Origin: Synechococcus sp. PCC 7335
Lineage (GTDB): Bacteria; Cyanobacteriota; Cyanobacteriia; Phormidesmidales; Phormidesmidaceae
DNA length: 64,000 nt
Reading direction: 5' to 3'
Assembly: GCF_000155595.1 (NCBI RefSeq)
Contig: NZ_DS989904.1
Coordinates: 4,271,987 to 4,335,986 of the forward strand
The translations under genes were made by a program, and so were the position numbers. The notes under the pieces are model-generated. The model saw only the letters and a list, made by a program, of their open reading frames with translations. It searched no databases and had not been told where the DNA came from. Positions 35,431 to 45,380 of this stretch are shown one piece after another (position 1 is the stretch's first letter; each line of letters starts with the position of its first letter).

Positions 35431-35970
35431 ATGAGAAAGCGTGATTTTTTGAAAATGGGAGTTATTGGGGTCGGAACGATTACGCTGTCTCGCTATGTAC
35501 CTTTTTTTGCGAAGTCAAAAACAAAAGGAAACACGCTGATAGCTGAAAAAAACAATGCAGATACAACTGATTCGAAAACTGATTTTGAGATCACTAAAAC
35601 AGAAGCAGACTGGCGAAAGATCCTTACACCTGAAGAGTTCGCGGTACTAAGACAAGAAAAAACCGAACGTCCCTTCAGTAGTCCACTCGATAAACTTTCT
35701 ACTGCCGGAACCTATAGCTGTGCTGGTTGTGGATTGACGCTATTCTCTTCTGAAGCTAAATTCGACAGTGGTACAGGCTGGCCTAGCTTCTACGCATCAC
35801 TAGACAATGCAGTAGAAACCCGCATTGATCGCTCTTTCTTAATGGAGCGCACCGAGGTACACTGTCGTCGCTGTGGTGGACATTTAGGACACGTTTTTAA
35901 CGATGGGCCTGCCCCTACTAGAAAGCGTTATTGCATGAATGGTGTTTCTCTGAACTTTACACCAGCCTAA
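35431..35970 (+). CDS. msrB: Exported peptide-methionine (R)-S-oxide reductase
   Basis: This 179-residue MsrB reduces methionine-R-sulfoxide in proteins. The catalytic domain is complete: zinc ligands in CAGCG and CRRCGG, SGTGWPSF, the GGHLGHVFNDGP loop and the catalytic Cys in RYCMNG. Unlike ordinary cytosolic MsrB, it starts with MRKRDFLKMGVIGVGTITLSR, a twin-arginine-like signal (Lys-Arg variant of the RRxFLK motif), so it probably works in the periplasm or thylakoid lumen. The ATG at 35431 was chosen over the TTG at 35407 because it starts the signal sequence. It converges with mtnA, 16 bp away. Confidence 0.93.
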   Translation: MRKRDFLKMGVIGVGTITLSRYVPFFAKSKTKGNTLIAEKNNADTTDSKTDFEITKTEADWRKILTPEEFAVLRQEKTERPFSSPLDKLSTAGTYSCAGCGLTLFSSEAKFDSGTGWPSFYASLDNAVETRIDRSFLMERTEVHCRRCGGHLGHVFNDGPAPTRKRYCMNGVSLNFTPA

Positions 35971-35986
35971 GAGATTATTTCGTCAT

Positions 35987-37069
35987 CTAAGGGGAATGAA
36001 CAACATCACTGATCTTCGATGGGTTTCCCATGAGCTTGGCTAAATTTTCTTCGAAGGGTGGATACACAATTCCCTTCTCTGTGATCAGAGCTGTGATGTA
36101 TTTAGAAGGAGTAATGTCAAAGGCAGGGTTGAAAACAGGTGTGTCGTCAGGAGTTATTTGCTGAGCGTTGATATGGGTAATTTCAGTACTGACCCGCTCT
36201 TCAATATTGATTATTGCGCCGCTAGCTAGGCTCAGATCTAGCGTGCTAGTGGGACAGGCGACGTAGAAAGGAACCTGATGAGCATGAGCAATAAGTGCAA
36301 GATTATAGGTACCAATTTTGTTGGCAACATCTCCATTGGCAGCAACGCGATCGCATCCCACAATACAGGCATCAATCTTCTGCGTGCTCATCACATAGCC
36401 GGATGCCCCATCGACAATCACCGTATGCGAAATGCCAGCTGCCTTCATCTCGTAAGCAGATAGGCTAGCTCCCTGAAGGCGAGGCCTGGTTTCGTCTAGA
36501 AAAACGTGAATTTGTTTCCCCTGTTCATGAGCTATGCGAATCACGCCGAGCGCCGTACCATAGTCCACTGCGGCTAGAGATCCGGTGTTACAGTGGTGAA
36601 TCACCCTTACCGGATTAGGAATAAGCGCTTGAGCGTAAGTGCCAAGCTGCTTGCAAGCAGCGATATCGGCTTGATAGAGCAACTGGGCTTCTTTAAGTAG
36701 GTTGGCAGCGATATTGGCCGGTGAACTGCCTTGATTAGCTTGTGTCGTAGCGATCGCTAGCAGCTGATTGACAGCCCAGGCCAAATTTACGGCTGTAGGT
36801 CTAGCCTGGATTAGATACTGACCAGCGCTGTGAAGGTCCGCTAAAAAGCTTTCTGTCGAACTGAGTTGAAACTGTCTAGCAGCGATCGCCACTCCAAAAG
36901 CAGCCGTCACCCCAATCGCTGGTGCTCCTCGGACCACCATGGTCTGAATAGCCTTGGCCACTGACCGATAATCCGAATAACTTTCATAAACTGTTTGGGC
37001 TGGTAGCTTTCTTTGATCTAGCAGTCTTAATTGGTCATCTTTCCATTCAATACTGCGTAAGGCGCTCAT
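35987..37069 (-). CDS. mtnA: Methylthioribose-1-phosphate isomerase
   Basis: This 360-residue cytosolic enzyme of the methionine salvage pathway converts 5-methylthioribose 1-phosphate to methylthioribulose 1-phosphate. It has the family features: the start [32 protein letters not shown] (residues 43-56), [19 protein letters not shown], and [20 protein letters not shown] with the catalytic Cys and Asp. The C-terminus is of normal length. It is a single gene next to a UbiB-like kinase gene. Confidence 0.97.
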   Translation of the reverse strand: MSALRSIEWKDDQLRLLDQRKLPAQTVYESYSDYRSVAKAIQTMVVRGAPAIGVTAAFGVAIAARQFQLSSTESFLADLHSAGQYLIQARPTAVNLAWAVNQLLAIATTQANQGSSPANIAANLLKEAQLLYQADIAACKQLGTYAQALIPNPVRVIHHCNTGSLAAVDYGTALGVIRIAHEQGKQIHVFLDETRPRLQGASLSAYEMKAAGISHTVIVDGASGYVMSTQKIDACIVGCDRVAANGDVANKIGTYNLALIAHAHQVPFYVACPTSTLDLSLASGAIINIEERVSTEITHINAQQITPDDTPVFNPAFDITPSKYITALITEKGIVYPPFEENLAKLMGNPSKISDVVHSP

Positions 37070-37168
37070 AGAGTTACCTGAAAAATCAAAGACTCTTTCG
37101 TATTCTATGAGCGTATTCTACGAGAAGGCTGATCAACCTTCCAAGAGATACAACCTAGTAGCGCAAGA

Positions 37169-39184
37169 TTAAGCGGCACGAACAGGTGGCAATGCGGGGA
37201 CAGGAGGCCGCTTTTCTGTCACTAAGAATTCCCGAATCAGCCGAGCGACACCTCTTTGTACGACACCGCTCACAACCCGACGACCTAATCCTCTAGCTTC
37301 TGGCTCCGAAATTAGTTTTGGGATAACCGTAGCTACGGTAGTCGGATTAAATCCTGGTGTATCGCGTAAAATCTTGAGGATTCTGATCGCATGTTCCCAA
37401 GTGGCTTGGGGAGACTGGTAGGCTGTTGTCTGCGCAGCCATTGGTGTTTCTTGCCCTAGGGGTAGACGCAAGGCTTTAGTGATTTGCCGCAATAGACTGT
37501 AGCCCATTTTGTCAATTTCTTTGGCTAGCTCATCAGCAATACGCACTCGAAGGTACTCACCCCGCTCGGAGAACAAAAACTCCAGTGTTTGACTTAGCAC
37601 CTTATCGAGATCGTAGTCGGTGCTATCTTTCGCGTTTCTAAGAAGATTTTCCAATCGATTCCAGCGAAAACTGCCATCTCTAAATAGCAGCTCTTGTAGT
37701 GAAGTTCGTAGCTGCGGCGCTGGATCTGTCAGCAATCGCCGGGCGACGTAAGGATAGGCTTTGCTCAGTACTTTGAAGCTCGGATCAACTGTAATAGCAA
37801 TGCCATCAAGCGTTACGAGCGAACGAATAATCAAGGCATAGTAGGCAGGTACTCGGAAAGGATACTCGTACATCAGCGCCGAGAACTCATCGGTGATGCT
37901 TTTCAAATTTAGCTCGGCAACGCTGGCACCTAGTGCATTGTTGAACACACCTGCTAGCGCTGGAACAATAGGACTAAGGTCGGTTTCTGGCGTCAGAAAT
38001 TCTAAATTCACATAGTCCTGTGCGAGTCCTTCGAAGTCTCGGTTGACCATATGAACAATTGCTTCAATTAGTCCATATCGTTGGTAAGCTTCCACCTGAC
38101 ACATCATGCCAAAATCAAGATAGGCTAGCTTTCCATCTGCCATCACCAGTAGATTCCCAGGATGCGGGTCCGCGTGGAAAAACCCATGCTCTAGTAGCTG
38201 ACGCAAAGAACACTGAACGCCTACTTCGATCACATGGGTTGGATCGATACCACGTCTATCTAGCTCCTCTAGTTCTGTAAGTTTGACACCATCTATCCAC
38301 TCCATCGTCAGCACACGACGGCCAGTATATTGTGTATAAATAGTCGGAACGACAATTTCTGGTAGGTAGCCATACAGATCGGCAAAGCGTTGGGCGTTGG
38401 CACCTTCGTGGTTGTAGTCCATTTCTTCGAAGATGCGATCACCGAACTCATCGACAATGCTGACAAGATCGCTACGAATTTGTTTGATATATTTAGTAGC
38501 CCAAGTGGCTAGGATCCTAATAACGTAGATATCTTTAGTGATTTGATCAGCCAGTCCAGGACGCTGAACCTTGACTGCAACATCTTCCCCGGTTTTCAAT
38601 CTGCCTCTATACACTTGACCAAGAGAAGCCGCTGCAATCGGTGAATCAGATAGATAAGAATAAACAGCTTCTGGCGGCTGACCAATTTCCTCTTCGATAA
38701 ATCTAAATGCTATTTCATTGGAGAAAGGGGGAAGCTGATCTTGTAGCTTCACCATCTCTGCCATAGCCGCTGGCGAAATCAAATCAGGTCGAGTCGAGAG
38801 GGCTTGCCCAACTTTGATGTAGGCAGGACCTAGACGGGTAAGCATAACCCGCAACCCTTCAGCTCGCTTTTGCTCATTTACTTTCTGACGGCCCGTAACC
38901 TTATCCCACAGCAGCCCAAGCACATAGCCAGAAGCAATCCAAAAAATATTGATCAAGCGAAACAATATCTGGAAAGGACGCCTGGAATAGTAAGCAGCGA
39001 TCGCTTCAGGATCGTAGGTCAAGATATCTTCTAGCGATCGCGGTGGCATTGTGCCTGCAACAGGCATCGCGGGGACAGTTACGGTTTGTGGTGCTGCTGT
39101 TTTGGTCGCGGGCGTAGCTACTGGCCCAGGCGGGGTAGAAGACTCAGAAAAGCCGTTAAATAGTTCAGGCGAGGCTGCACTCAT
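37169..39184 (-). CDS. ABC1/UbiB-family atypical kinase
   Basis: This 671-residue protein of the AarF/UbiB group has family motifs KVGQALSTRPDLI (KxGQ, near residue 122), an Ala-rich loop AAASLGQVYRG, the Lys in VAVKVQRPG, HADPHPGNLLV (catalytic loop) and YLDFGMM (metal-binding DFG). It has an N-terminal Pro/Thr-rich leader of 40 residues and hydrophobic stretches near residue 80 and in the C-terminal half. Cyanobacterial and plastid members act in prenylquinone or lipid metabolism in plastoglobule-like sites; the target is not known here. The start ATG at 39184 is clear. Confidence 0.94.
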   Translation of the reverse strand: MSAASPELFNGFSESSTPPGPVATPATKTAAPQTVTVPAMPVAGTMPPRSLEDILTYDPEAIAAYYSRRPFQILFRLINIFWIASGYVLGLLWDKVTGRQKVNEQKRAEGLRVMLTRLGPAYIKVGQALSTRPDLISPAAMAEMVKLQDQLPPFSNEIAFRFIEEEIGQPPEAVYSYLSDSPIAAASLGQVYRGRLKTGEDVAVKVQRPGLADQITKDIYVIRILATWATKYIKQIRSDLVSIVDEFGDRIFEEMDYNHEGANAQRFADLYGYLPEIVVPTIYTQYTGRRVLTMEWIDGVKLTELEELDRRGIDPTHVIEVGVQCSLRQLLEHGFFHADPHPGNLLVMADGKLAYLDFGMMCQVEAYQRYGLIEAIVHMVNRDFEGLAQDYVNLEFLTPETDLSPIVPALAGVFNNALGASVAELNLKSITDEFSALMYEYPFRVPAYYALIIRSLVTLDGIAITVDPSFKVLSKAYPYVARRLLTDPAPQLRTSLQELLFRDGSFRWNRLENLLRNAKDSTDYDLDKVLSQTLEFLFSERGEYLRVRIADELAKEIDKMGYSLLRQITKALRLPLGQETPMAAQTTAYQSPQATWEHAIRILKILRDTPGFNPTTVATVIPKLISEPEARGLGRRVVSGVVQRGVARLIREFLVTEKRPPVPALPPVRAA

Positions 39185-39580
39185 AAGAAATTTTTAGGAA
39201 TATTGTGTCTCGTCTGGCAAAAATCTCTTAGCTGCCAGCGCCAATGCCATTACAGAGCGAAGTCACTGAGAAAGTGGACGCTCTAAGTAGAGGTGTTCCG
39301 AAGAAGAGGCGCTGTAGAATAAGAGCAAACAATTTGTGCTCGACTGAACGCACTAAGCCAAAGTTCAAAATGACTAGATTTCGTTCTGTAAACTATTGTA
39401 TCAACTCGTCGAGAAACATCTTCCATCTAAGGCCATAAGTTCTATTGAAATTGCAAATAGTACGACTACTAGTACAACCATGTAAACTGTTTGCGGTGAC
39501 TATTGCATCAAAATAGCTACCTTTATAGATGCTAGATGCCCTTCTTTTCACGTCATTTTTCCATTTAATTGCTGATCCTT
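39185..39580. other. Divergent spacer upstream of recN
   Basis: This region of about 395 bp lies between the UbiB-type gene (minus) and recN (plus). It contains two TAGTAC elements at 39458-39463 and 39470-39475, 12 bp apart. They resemble half-sites of cyanobacterial LexA boxes but the spacing does not fit the usual form. A 64-codon ORF inside it (39244-39438) looks random and was not annotated. Confidence 0.45.
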
Positions 39581-41494
39581 ATGTTGGTGTCTTTGAAAAT
39601 CGAGAATTTTGCCCTCATCGATCAGCTTGAACTAGAACTTAAGCCTGGTCTAAATGTACTAACCGGAGAAACTGGTGCAGGTAAGTCGATCATATTAGAT
39701 GCGATTGATGCTGTTTTAGGAGGCAAAGCTAGCGGTAGATGGGTTAGAACGGGTACTGAGAAGGCACTTGTGGAAGCGACTTTTCAAGTCGATACCCGAC
39801 TATCCGGCTGGTTGAGCGAGCAAGCGATACCGGATGGAGGCGCTATTATCACCTGCCGACGTGATCTCACAGCGGGTAAAAATTCGGTTCGTAGCAAATC
39901 TAGGCTCAACGGCATACCGGTCAAGAAACCACAAATGGATGCTTTGCGGCAGCTCCTAATTGAGATCACCGCTCAGGGTCAAACGCTACAGCTAGGCGAT
40001 CATGACTTACAGAGAGATTGGTTGGATGGATTTGGCGATCAGAAACTGCTCGAGCAAAAGGGCCAAGTTGCTGCTAACTATGCCGCTGCTAGTTCAGCTA
40101 AGAAGATATTAGATGCGCGCCGCCAAGCCGACCGGCAACGCGCCGAACAAATAGAGATGCTTCAGTTTCAAAATAAAGAATTTAGCGAAGCGGCATTAGA
40201 AGATCCCAATGAGCTAGAAGATTTACAGATAGAACATCAGCGACTAAGTCACAGCGTCGAGCTACAGCAGCAGAGCTATCAGGTCTATCAGATGCTGTAC
40301 GAAAACGACGATGGCTCAGCTTGCTCTGATTTATTAGGTGATGCTGAGACTGTCCTGACGGATATGCTGCGTTTTGATCCTGATATCAACCCGATCATTG
40401 AGATGGTGGCAGAGGCCCTAGCTCAGGTGCAAGAAGCCGGACAGCAGATCAATGCCTATGGAGAGAATATCGAAACCGACCCAGAGCGACTAGATCAGAT
40501 TGAAGCTAGGATCTCTCAGCTAAAGCAGCTTTGTCGGAAGTACAATCGCGACTTACCCGAGCTGATTGAGCATTATCAGACCATCCAAGCTTCGTTAGCT
40601 TCAATGGGAGAAGCTGGGCAGTCAATCGAAGAATTAGAAAAAGCCTATCAGCATAAGCAAGCAAAGCTGTTAGAAAGTTGCGATCGGCTCACTAAGCTAC
40701 GCCAGGCAGCAGCTAAGAAACTCGAGGCGGATCTTGTCACTCAGCTCAAGCCGCTAGCAATGGAGAGAGTAAAGTTTAAGGTAGATATCCAGTCTCAAGT
40801 GCCGACTATACACGGAGGAGATGCGATCGCCTTCCTCTTTAGTCCCAATCCTGGCGAACCGCTTCAGCCGCTAGCCGACATTGCTTCTGGAGGAGAAATG
40901 AGCCGGTTCTTACTGGCGCTTAAAGCCTGCTTTTCTAAGGTCGATCCAATCAGCACCATGGTCTTTGATGAGATTGACGTGGGTGTTTCGGGGCGAGTGG
41001 CCCAGGCGATCGCCGAGAAACTCCACCAGCTTAGCCGTGAGCACCAGGTGCTATGTGTTACTCATCAACCTTTAGTGGCTGCTATGGCCGATGCTCACTA
41101 TCACGTTGGCAAACATGTGATTGCCTCTGCTACAGAGCCTGCCTCTAAGCACAGCCAGAAGCCCAAATCAAAGTCCGCGCAAACTCAGCTGCTAGAAGCT
41201 GTTCCTACCAAAGCTCCTACCAAAGAAGAAGCCAAAGCGCTTGAGAAGATTGCCGCTCAAACTAGAAGGCACGCTAAAGGTCGATCTCAAGATCAAACTA
41301 AAGGCAAGACCAAGGAAGCCAAGGCGCGTACCGATGCAGGCGAGCGTACCATTGTCAGAGTCACACCGCTTGGCAACACCGAAGCACGACGAGATGAATT
41401 AGCTCAGCTAGCCGGAGGCCGCTCTCATAGTGAGGCGATCGCATTTGCCGACTCTTTGTTAGCCCAAGCCGAAACAATCCGAAAGGCAGGGTAA
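39581..41494 (+). CDS. recN: DNA repair protein RecN
   Basis: This 637-residue SMC-like ATPase acts in double-strand-break repair. It has Walker A GETGAGKSIILD at residues 29-40, long coiled-coil arms (about 145-360), signature IASGGEMSRFLLAL, Walker B STMVFDEIDVGVSG and CVTHQPLVAA. It is longer than usual because about 90 Lys/Glu/Ala-rich residues are inserted between HYHVGKH and RTIVRVTPL near the C-terminus, a region that is normally a short loop (see findings). The ATG at 39581 (MLVSLKIENFALI) is the family start; the upstream TTG only adds four residues. Confidence 0.96.
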   Translation: MLVSLKIENFALIDQLELELKPGLNVLTGETGAGKSIILDAIDAVLGGKASGRWVRTGTEKALVEATFQVDTRLSGWLSEQAIPDGGAIITCRRDLTAGKNSVRSKSRLNGIPVKKPQMDALRQLLIEITAQGQTLQLGDHDLQRDWLDGFGDQKLLEQKGQVAANYAAASSAKKILDARRQADRQRAEQIEMLQFQNKEFSEAALEDPNELEDLQIEHQRLSHSVELQQQSYQVYQMLYENDDGSACSDLLGDAETVLTDMLRFDPDINPIIEMVAEALAQVQEAGQQINAYGENIETDPERLDQIEARISQLKQLCRKYNRDLPELIEHYQTIQASLASMGEAGQSIEELEKAYQHKQAKLLESCDRLTKLRQAAAKKLEADLVTQLKPLAMERVKFKVDIQSQVPTIHGGDAIAFLFSPNPGEPLQPLADIASGGEMSRFLLALKACFSKVDPISTMVFDEIDVGVSGRVAQAIAEKLHQLSREHQVLCVTHQPLVAAMADAHYHVGKHVIASATEPASKHSQKPKSKSAQTQLLEAVPTKAPTKEEAKALEKIAAQTRRHAKGRSQDQTKGKTKEAKARTDAGERTIVRVTPLGNTEARRDELAQLAGGRSHSEAIAFADSLLAQAETIRKAG

Positions 41495-41501
41495 TTCGTG
41501 T

Positions 41502-41523
41502 CCCTAACGCTTCCCTAACGCTT
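41502..41523. repeat. 11-bp tandem duplication after recN
   Basis: CCCTAACGCTT occurs twice directly adjacent (41502-41512 and 41513-41523), a few bases downstream of the recN stop codon. Confidence 0.9.
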
Positions 41524-41587
41524 ATAGTGAGGTGGATATTGGCAAAGCTAATATTTCTGTTGACATAGTTAGATTTATTCAAAAAAT

Positions 41588-43168
41588 ATGCCTTGGATAG
41601 TTGCAGCTATAAAGCCCGTCCTCGAAGATCCAGCTATCGAATCAAACCTGCGTCAGTTTTTACTAGTGCTTTCCGTTTCACTAGGTGTCGCTACGCTATC
41701 TCGTGTATTCAGCGTTCTTCGCAACATTCCCTACACGCTACTGCTGCTACTTGTAGGCTTAGGGTTAGCTGTTGTCGATGTTCGCTTAGTCAATCTTTCG
41801 CCAGAGCTAATTTTATTCATCTTCCTACCGCCCCTGCTGTTTGAGGCTGCCTGGAATATTAAATGGAGTCGTCTCAAAAGCGATTTCTTTCCAATCTTGC
41901 TCTATGCCATATTGGGCGTTGTTATCTGCATATTGGGCTTAGTCTTTGGTCTTCAGCAGCTTGCTGGGGCTTCGCTAGCCACTGCTCTTTTGGTAGGTGC
42001 GAGTCTATCGGCAACCGATCCTGTCTCTGTGACAGCCTTGTTTAGAGAGTTGGGGGTCGATAAAAGACTAACGACACTGATGGAAGGCGAGAGTCTATTC
42101 AACGATGGAGTTGCAGTTGTTGCCTTCAATCTTCTACTGGGCATTGCCATCGGGATAGAGCAGTTCGACGTTTCTGTAACGCTGGCCCGGTTTGGCATAT
42201 TTGTTGGTCTTGGTATCAGTCTGGGTGGACTTATTGGCTTTGGAATTTCTTTCTTGACTCAGCGATTTGACATCCCGCTAGTAGAGCAGTCTTTGACCTT
42301 AGTCTCGGCCTATGGCACCTACATTATTGCCGAGGAAGTGGGTGGATCAGGCGTCATCGCTGTAGTCACTACTGGGCTAATTCTAGGTAACTTTGGCTCT
42401 CGAATTGGGATGAACCCTCGCACTCGTTTAGTGGTCTCTGAGTTCTGGGAATTTCTAGCCTTTTTTGTCAATTCCATCGTATTTCTGCTGATTGGTGACC
42501 AAGTGCGCTTTCAAGCCTTGATCGATTATTCAGAGACTATTTTTGTAGCTATTTTGATTATTATCATCGCTAGAGCAGTCAGCGTTTTTGGGCTAGGTGC
42601 TTTTAGTAATTGGGTAACTAAAGGCGAAAATATTTCCATGTCTGGACAAACTATCCTATGGTGGGGTGGCCTACGTGGGTCGGTATCGGTAGCACTGGCA
42701 TTAAGTGTGCCAGAGTCGCTGGCCCAAAGAGAAGAAATCATTGCTGTTGTCTTTGGCGTGATGCTATTTACACTGTTAGTGCAGGGGTTGACAACGCAGC
42801 CGCTACTGTCCTGGTTAAATCTACTAGGCGATCAGCCTACCCGGCAAAGATATACCCAACTGGTTGCCCATAGAGTTGCCCTAAACCGGGTTTTGGATCG
42901 ACTGAAAGAGCTGATTGACCGTCAGGAAGTTGATGAAGAATTTGCAAAATATCAAATTGCTTTGGTAGAAGGCCAGTTAGAAGAACTGAAAGATGACTTA
43001 GTAGAGCTACAGCGATCAAACCCGGATCTGCTTACCTACGCCGCCGAGCAGATCCGCGATGAGCTGCTCGCTATTGAATCTGACACTTACGCTGAATTCA
43101 TCCGGGCAGGACAACTCAAGGATGAACTAGCACCATTACTACAAGATGTGCTTCCTCAGAGTGCCTGA
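41588..43168 (+). CDS. CPA1-family Na+/H+ antiporter
   Basis: This 526-residue protein has some 11-12 membrane helices and the CPA1 signatures LIFLPPLLFEAAW (helix 3), GASLSATDPVSVTALF (acidic Asp of the ion site) and EGESLFNDGVAVV. The last 110 residues form a soluble, coiled-coil-like cytosolic tail (LKELIDRQEVDEEFAKYQ) that probably regulates activity. It exchanges Na+ or K+ for H+ in the plasma or thylakoid membrane and belongs to the NhaS-type group of cyanobacterial antiporters; the exact paralogue cannot be read. ATG at 41588. Confidence 0.94.
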   Translation: MPWIVAAIKPVLEDPAIESNLRQFLLVLSVSLGVATLSRVFSVLRNIPYTLLLLLVGLGLAVVDVRLVNLSPELILFIFLPPLLFEAAWNIKWSRLKSDFFPILLYAILGVVICILGLVFGLQQLAGASLATALLVGASLSATDPVSVTALFRELGVDKRLTTLMEGESLFNDGVAVVAFNLLLGIAIGIEQFDVSVTLARFGIFVGLGISLGGLIGFGISFLTQRFDIPLVEQSLTLVSAYGTYIIAEEVGGSGVIAVVTTGLILGNFGSRIGMNPRTRLVVSEFWEFLAFFVNSIVFLLIGDQVRFQALIDYSETIFVAILIIIIARAVSVFGLGAFSNWVTKGENISMSGQTILWWGGLRGSVSVALALSVPESLAQREEIIAVVFGVMLFTLLVQGLTTQPLLSWLNLLGDQPTRQRYTQLVAHRVALNRVLDRLKELIDRQEVDEEFAKYQIALVEGQLEELKDDLVELQRSNPDLLTYAAEQIRDELLAIESDTYAEFIRAGQLKDELAPLLQDVLPQSA

Positions 43169-43282
43169 TGTCTAAAGGACTTTACTCCCTATATATGAGT
43201 GTGGAGTACTTCAGAAAAGCTATAGAAAGTGTAGCTCCGGCCTGTTTTAAGTCTAAGGTTCAATCTAACTTTTAAAGGATTA

Positions 43283-43322
43283 AGTCTATTCGCTCTAGGG
43301 TCAGTCTTTTCGCTCTGAGGTC
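43283..43322. repeat. 20-bp imperfect tandem duplication over a stop codon
   Basis: AGTCTATTCGCTCTAGGGTC (43283-43302) precedes AGTCTTTTCGCTCTGAGGTC (43303-43322), 17 of 20 identical. The stop codon of the next gene lies at 43301-43303 on the junction. Confidence 0.9.
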
Positions 43323-43732
43323 TCGCGAGCTAGCTTTAAACGTTTTTCCAAATTCTGAATTTCGTCACGTCGAGCAGCCATTTCAAGGGTTCGACGCCGT
43401 ACTTCCTGAGTCTGTAGCGTCAGTGACTGCCGCCACTGTTCTGCCCGCTCAATTTCGCTTTTTAGTTCCTCTGGCGTTAAACCCAAACTTAAATAGTCCT
43501 TAACCAAGCCCAACACCCATTCCGTCGCGTCTGCTACGTTAACTACTTGGTCATCGCCCTCTATCTCGGCTATCAATAGCATCTGCTCGCCAAAGGGAAC
43601 GTCTTTAGAAGTCGAAATCACGCTCTGAGATACTAGTACCTCCCACTGATTCCCAGATGAGTTCCTCGCCAGGAGCTGCAGCTGTGTTTTACTAGAAGAC
43701 CGATTAGAATGAACCTTTGCCAGGTATTGCAT
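43301..43732 (-). CDS. Conserved protein of unknown function with coiled-coil C-terminus
   Basis: This 143-residue cytosolic protein has an N-terminal beta-rich region (residues 1-65, YLAKVHSNRSSSKTQLQLLA and MLLIAEIEGD) and a C-terminal helical part with a coiled coil (residues 85-140, EELKSEIERAEQWRQSLTLQ). I recognise the layout from small cyanobacterial hypotheticals but not a function. The ATG at 43732 has no strong ribosome-binding site. The final 8 codons lie in one copy of a tandem duplication, so its C-terminus may differ from homologues. Confidence 0.72.
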   Translation of the reverse strand: MQYLAKVHSNRSSSKTQLQLLARNSSGNQWEVLVSQSVISTSKDVPFGEQMLLIAEIEGDDQVVNVADATEWVLGLVKDYLSLGLTPEELKSEIERAEQWRQSLTLQTQEVRRRTLEMAARRDEIQNLEKRLKLARETSERKD

Positions 43733-44409
43733 AGGTACGAATTAATAGAAAGCGTAAGAAAAAATGTTGATAACAGCTCACTCTTTCAGGGTACAGCTCT
43801 GGGTGTAGAAATTTCAGTAGGCGAGTCATCATCAAGGTAGATTGACAGATAGATAAAGTTACATCCCTCAACCAGTACATCTTGGAACTTATTCCGTACC
43901 ATTTGTTGTACTACAAGCGGAGCAGCTATCGTGTCAAACTGAGTATAGAACCTAACTCTAACCACCCATCTTTTTCACTAGCTAATATCCTTTATTCTAT
44001 ACATCTCTAACAACAGCTTGTATAGCAAATGTCCTCTCTAAAAGTATTCAGTTCGACAAGAGAGCTAAGTATAGAACGCTAAACCTATCTGTTCAGGTTC
44101 GCCTACCCTTTGCGTTTGGAGTGGGGTGCGTTTGGAGTGAGATTAGCAGGCGCGAGCCGCTATCTATCAACATCAACCTCTAATTAATAGATTTTATTAT
44201 TGTAGAAAATAGAAGTACGTATCTACGAGCACTTTACGCTCTCTTTACCATTGTTTGTACTTTTTAAAAACTTTGGCTGGCAGAGCGTTTTTTAGACCAT
44301 TTATTTGTAGGTAGATTCTCATAAATAAAGTAGGAAAAGTCTAAGGTCGAGCTAACAAATCAATTAGTTTTTTTCTTCTATCGTCTGACTAATTTACTAG
44401 CAGGCTGAA
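43733..44409. other. Long AT-rich spacer
   Basis: This 677 bp region between two minus-strand genes has no supported ORF. It contains TGCGTTTGGAGTG twice (44111-44123, 44127-44139, period 16). No tRNA, riboswitch or clear terminator was seen. A promoter for the small downstream gene is expected in the low-numbered half. An unrecognised small RNA cannot be excluded. Confidence 0.5.
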
Positions 44410-44934
44410 CTAACTATCTACTTTTTCTATACGCCGACGAATTGAGTTGAGGTCGATGTAGCGATCAGTAACATTCCGTAGCTCGCGAGCAATCATACCT
44501 TCTGTCGAAACAACCGTAATATGTGTACTTTTGGAGCGTAGTAATTCAATTGCCCTTTCAAAATCACCATCACCGCTAAACAAAACGACTCGATCATATT
44601 GATCGACTGTATTAAACATATCGACAACGATCTCAATGTCTAAGTTTGCCTTTTGAGAATATCGGCCAGAGGCATCGTCATAATATTCCTTTAAGATCTT
44701 TGTCCGGACGGTGTAGCCCAGGCTAATCAATGCATCTCGAAAGGCTCTTTGATCCTGTGGATCTTTTAAGCCCGTATACCAAAAAGCATTTCCCAGGACA
44801 TTACCTTCTATCTCTTTAAGGAAGTATTCTAATACTCGCTTCGGATCAAAAAACCAGCCGTTCTTTTGCTGGGCATAGAACATGTTGTTTCCATCTATAA
44901 AAATAGATAGCCGGTTCAGCATACGTGCAGCCAT
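44410..44934 (-). CDS. NYN-domain protein (LabA/DUF88-like)
   Basis: This 174-residue protein is a NYN (PIN-like nuclease) domain: LSIFIDGNNMFYAQQ (first Asp at residue 14), then KANLDIEIVVDMF, VVLFSGDGDFERAI and a C-terminal LRNVTDRYIDL. Acidic residues for metal binding are conserved, so it may be a ribonuclease. In Synechococcus elongatus, LabA of this family feeds back on KaiC-driven gene expression, so a circadian or RNA-decay role is possible. The start could also be the second Met at 44922; the longer form adds only four residues. Confidence 0.92.
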   Translation of the reverse strand: MAARMLNRLSIFIDGNNMFYAQQKNGWFFDPKRVLEYFLKEIEGNVLGNAFWYTGLKDPQDQRAFRDALISLGYTVRTKILKEYYDDASGRYSQKANLDIEIVVDMFNTVDQYDRVVLFSGDGDFERAIELLRSKSTHITVVSTEGMIARELRNVTDRYIDLNSIRRRIEKVDS

Positions 44935-45380
44935 AGGAATTAGATAGCATGGGGATATAGAAGATCAGAATAGTAGCAAGGCGAAGTCATATCACAACTG
45001 CTACCCATTTGTTTATAGGGATTACTATAAGAACAATAAAGCCTTTGTTTAAGGAATAACTCGGAAAGACGGCCTGTTCGCATAGAACGACTGAAGACTG
45101 ACTTACATACTCTCTAAAAGCACTTCTAAGCATTAACTTTTTAAGCGATAACCTTGTTAAGCGATAGAGTATAGGCTAGAGCTCATCGTTAATCTTGACA
45201 GTCAAAAACTATAAAGTATGTGTTGCGTTGTTATATTGCCCTAGGGTTAACTATTATAGGCGTTTTCTTCAACAATCAACGTTTTTATACAAACATATAC
45301 TTTCTCATACTGAGTGTGTAACGATGCTGATTGGGGCTTTTCTTCACACCTTATGAAACGATAGAAATATATGATCGGCT
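44935..45380. other. Divergent AT-rich spacer
   Basis: This 446 bp region lies between the NYN gene (minus) and the CHASE2 kinase gene (plus). TTAAGCGATA is duplicated at 45141-45150 and 45157-45166. No gene was recognised. Confidence 0.5.

Noticed and set aside
39244-39438. 64-codon ORF between the UbiB-type gene and recN
   Set aside because: It has unusual composition (many Arg, Lys, Cys), no ribosome-binding site and no family features; probably a chance frame in the spacer.
39458-39475. LexA-box-like TAGTAC pair upstream of recN
   Set aside because: GTAC half-sites are 8 bp apart, not the 4 bp expected from the cyanobacterial consensus, so I do not call an SOS box.
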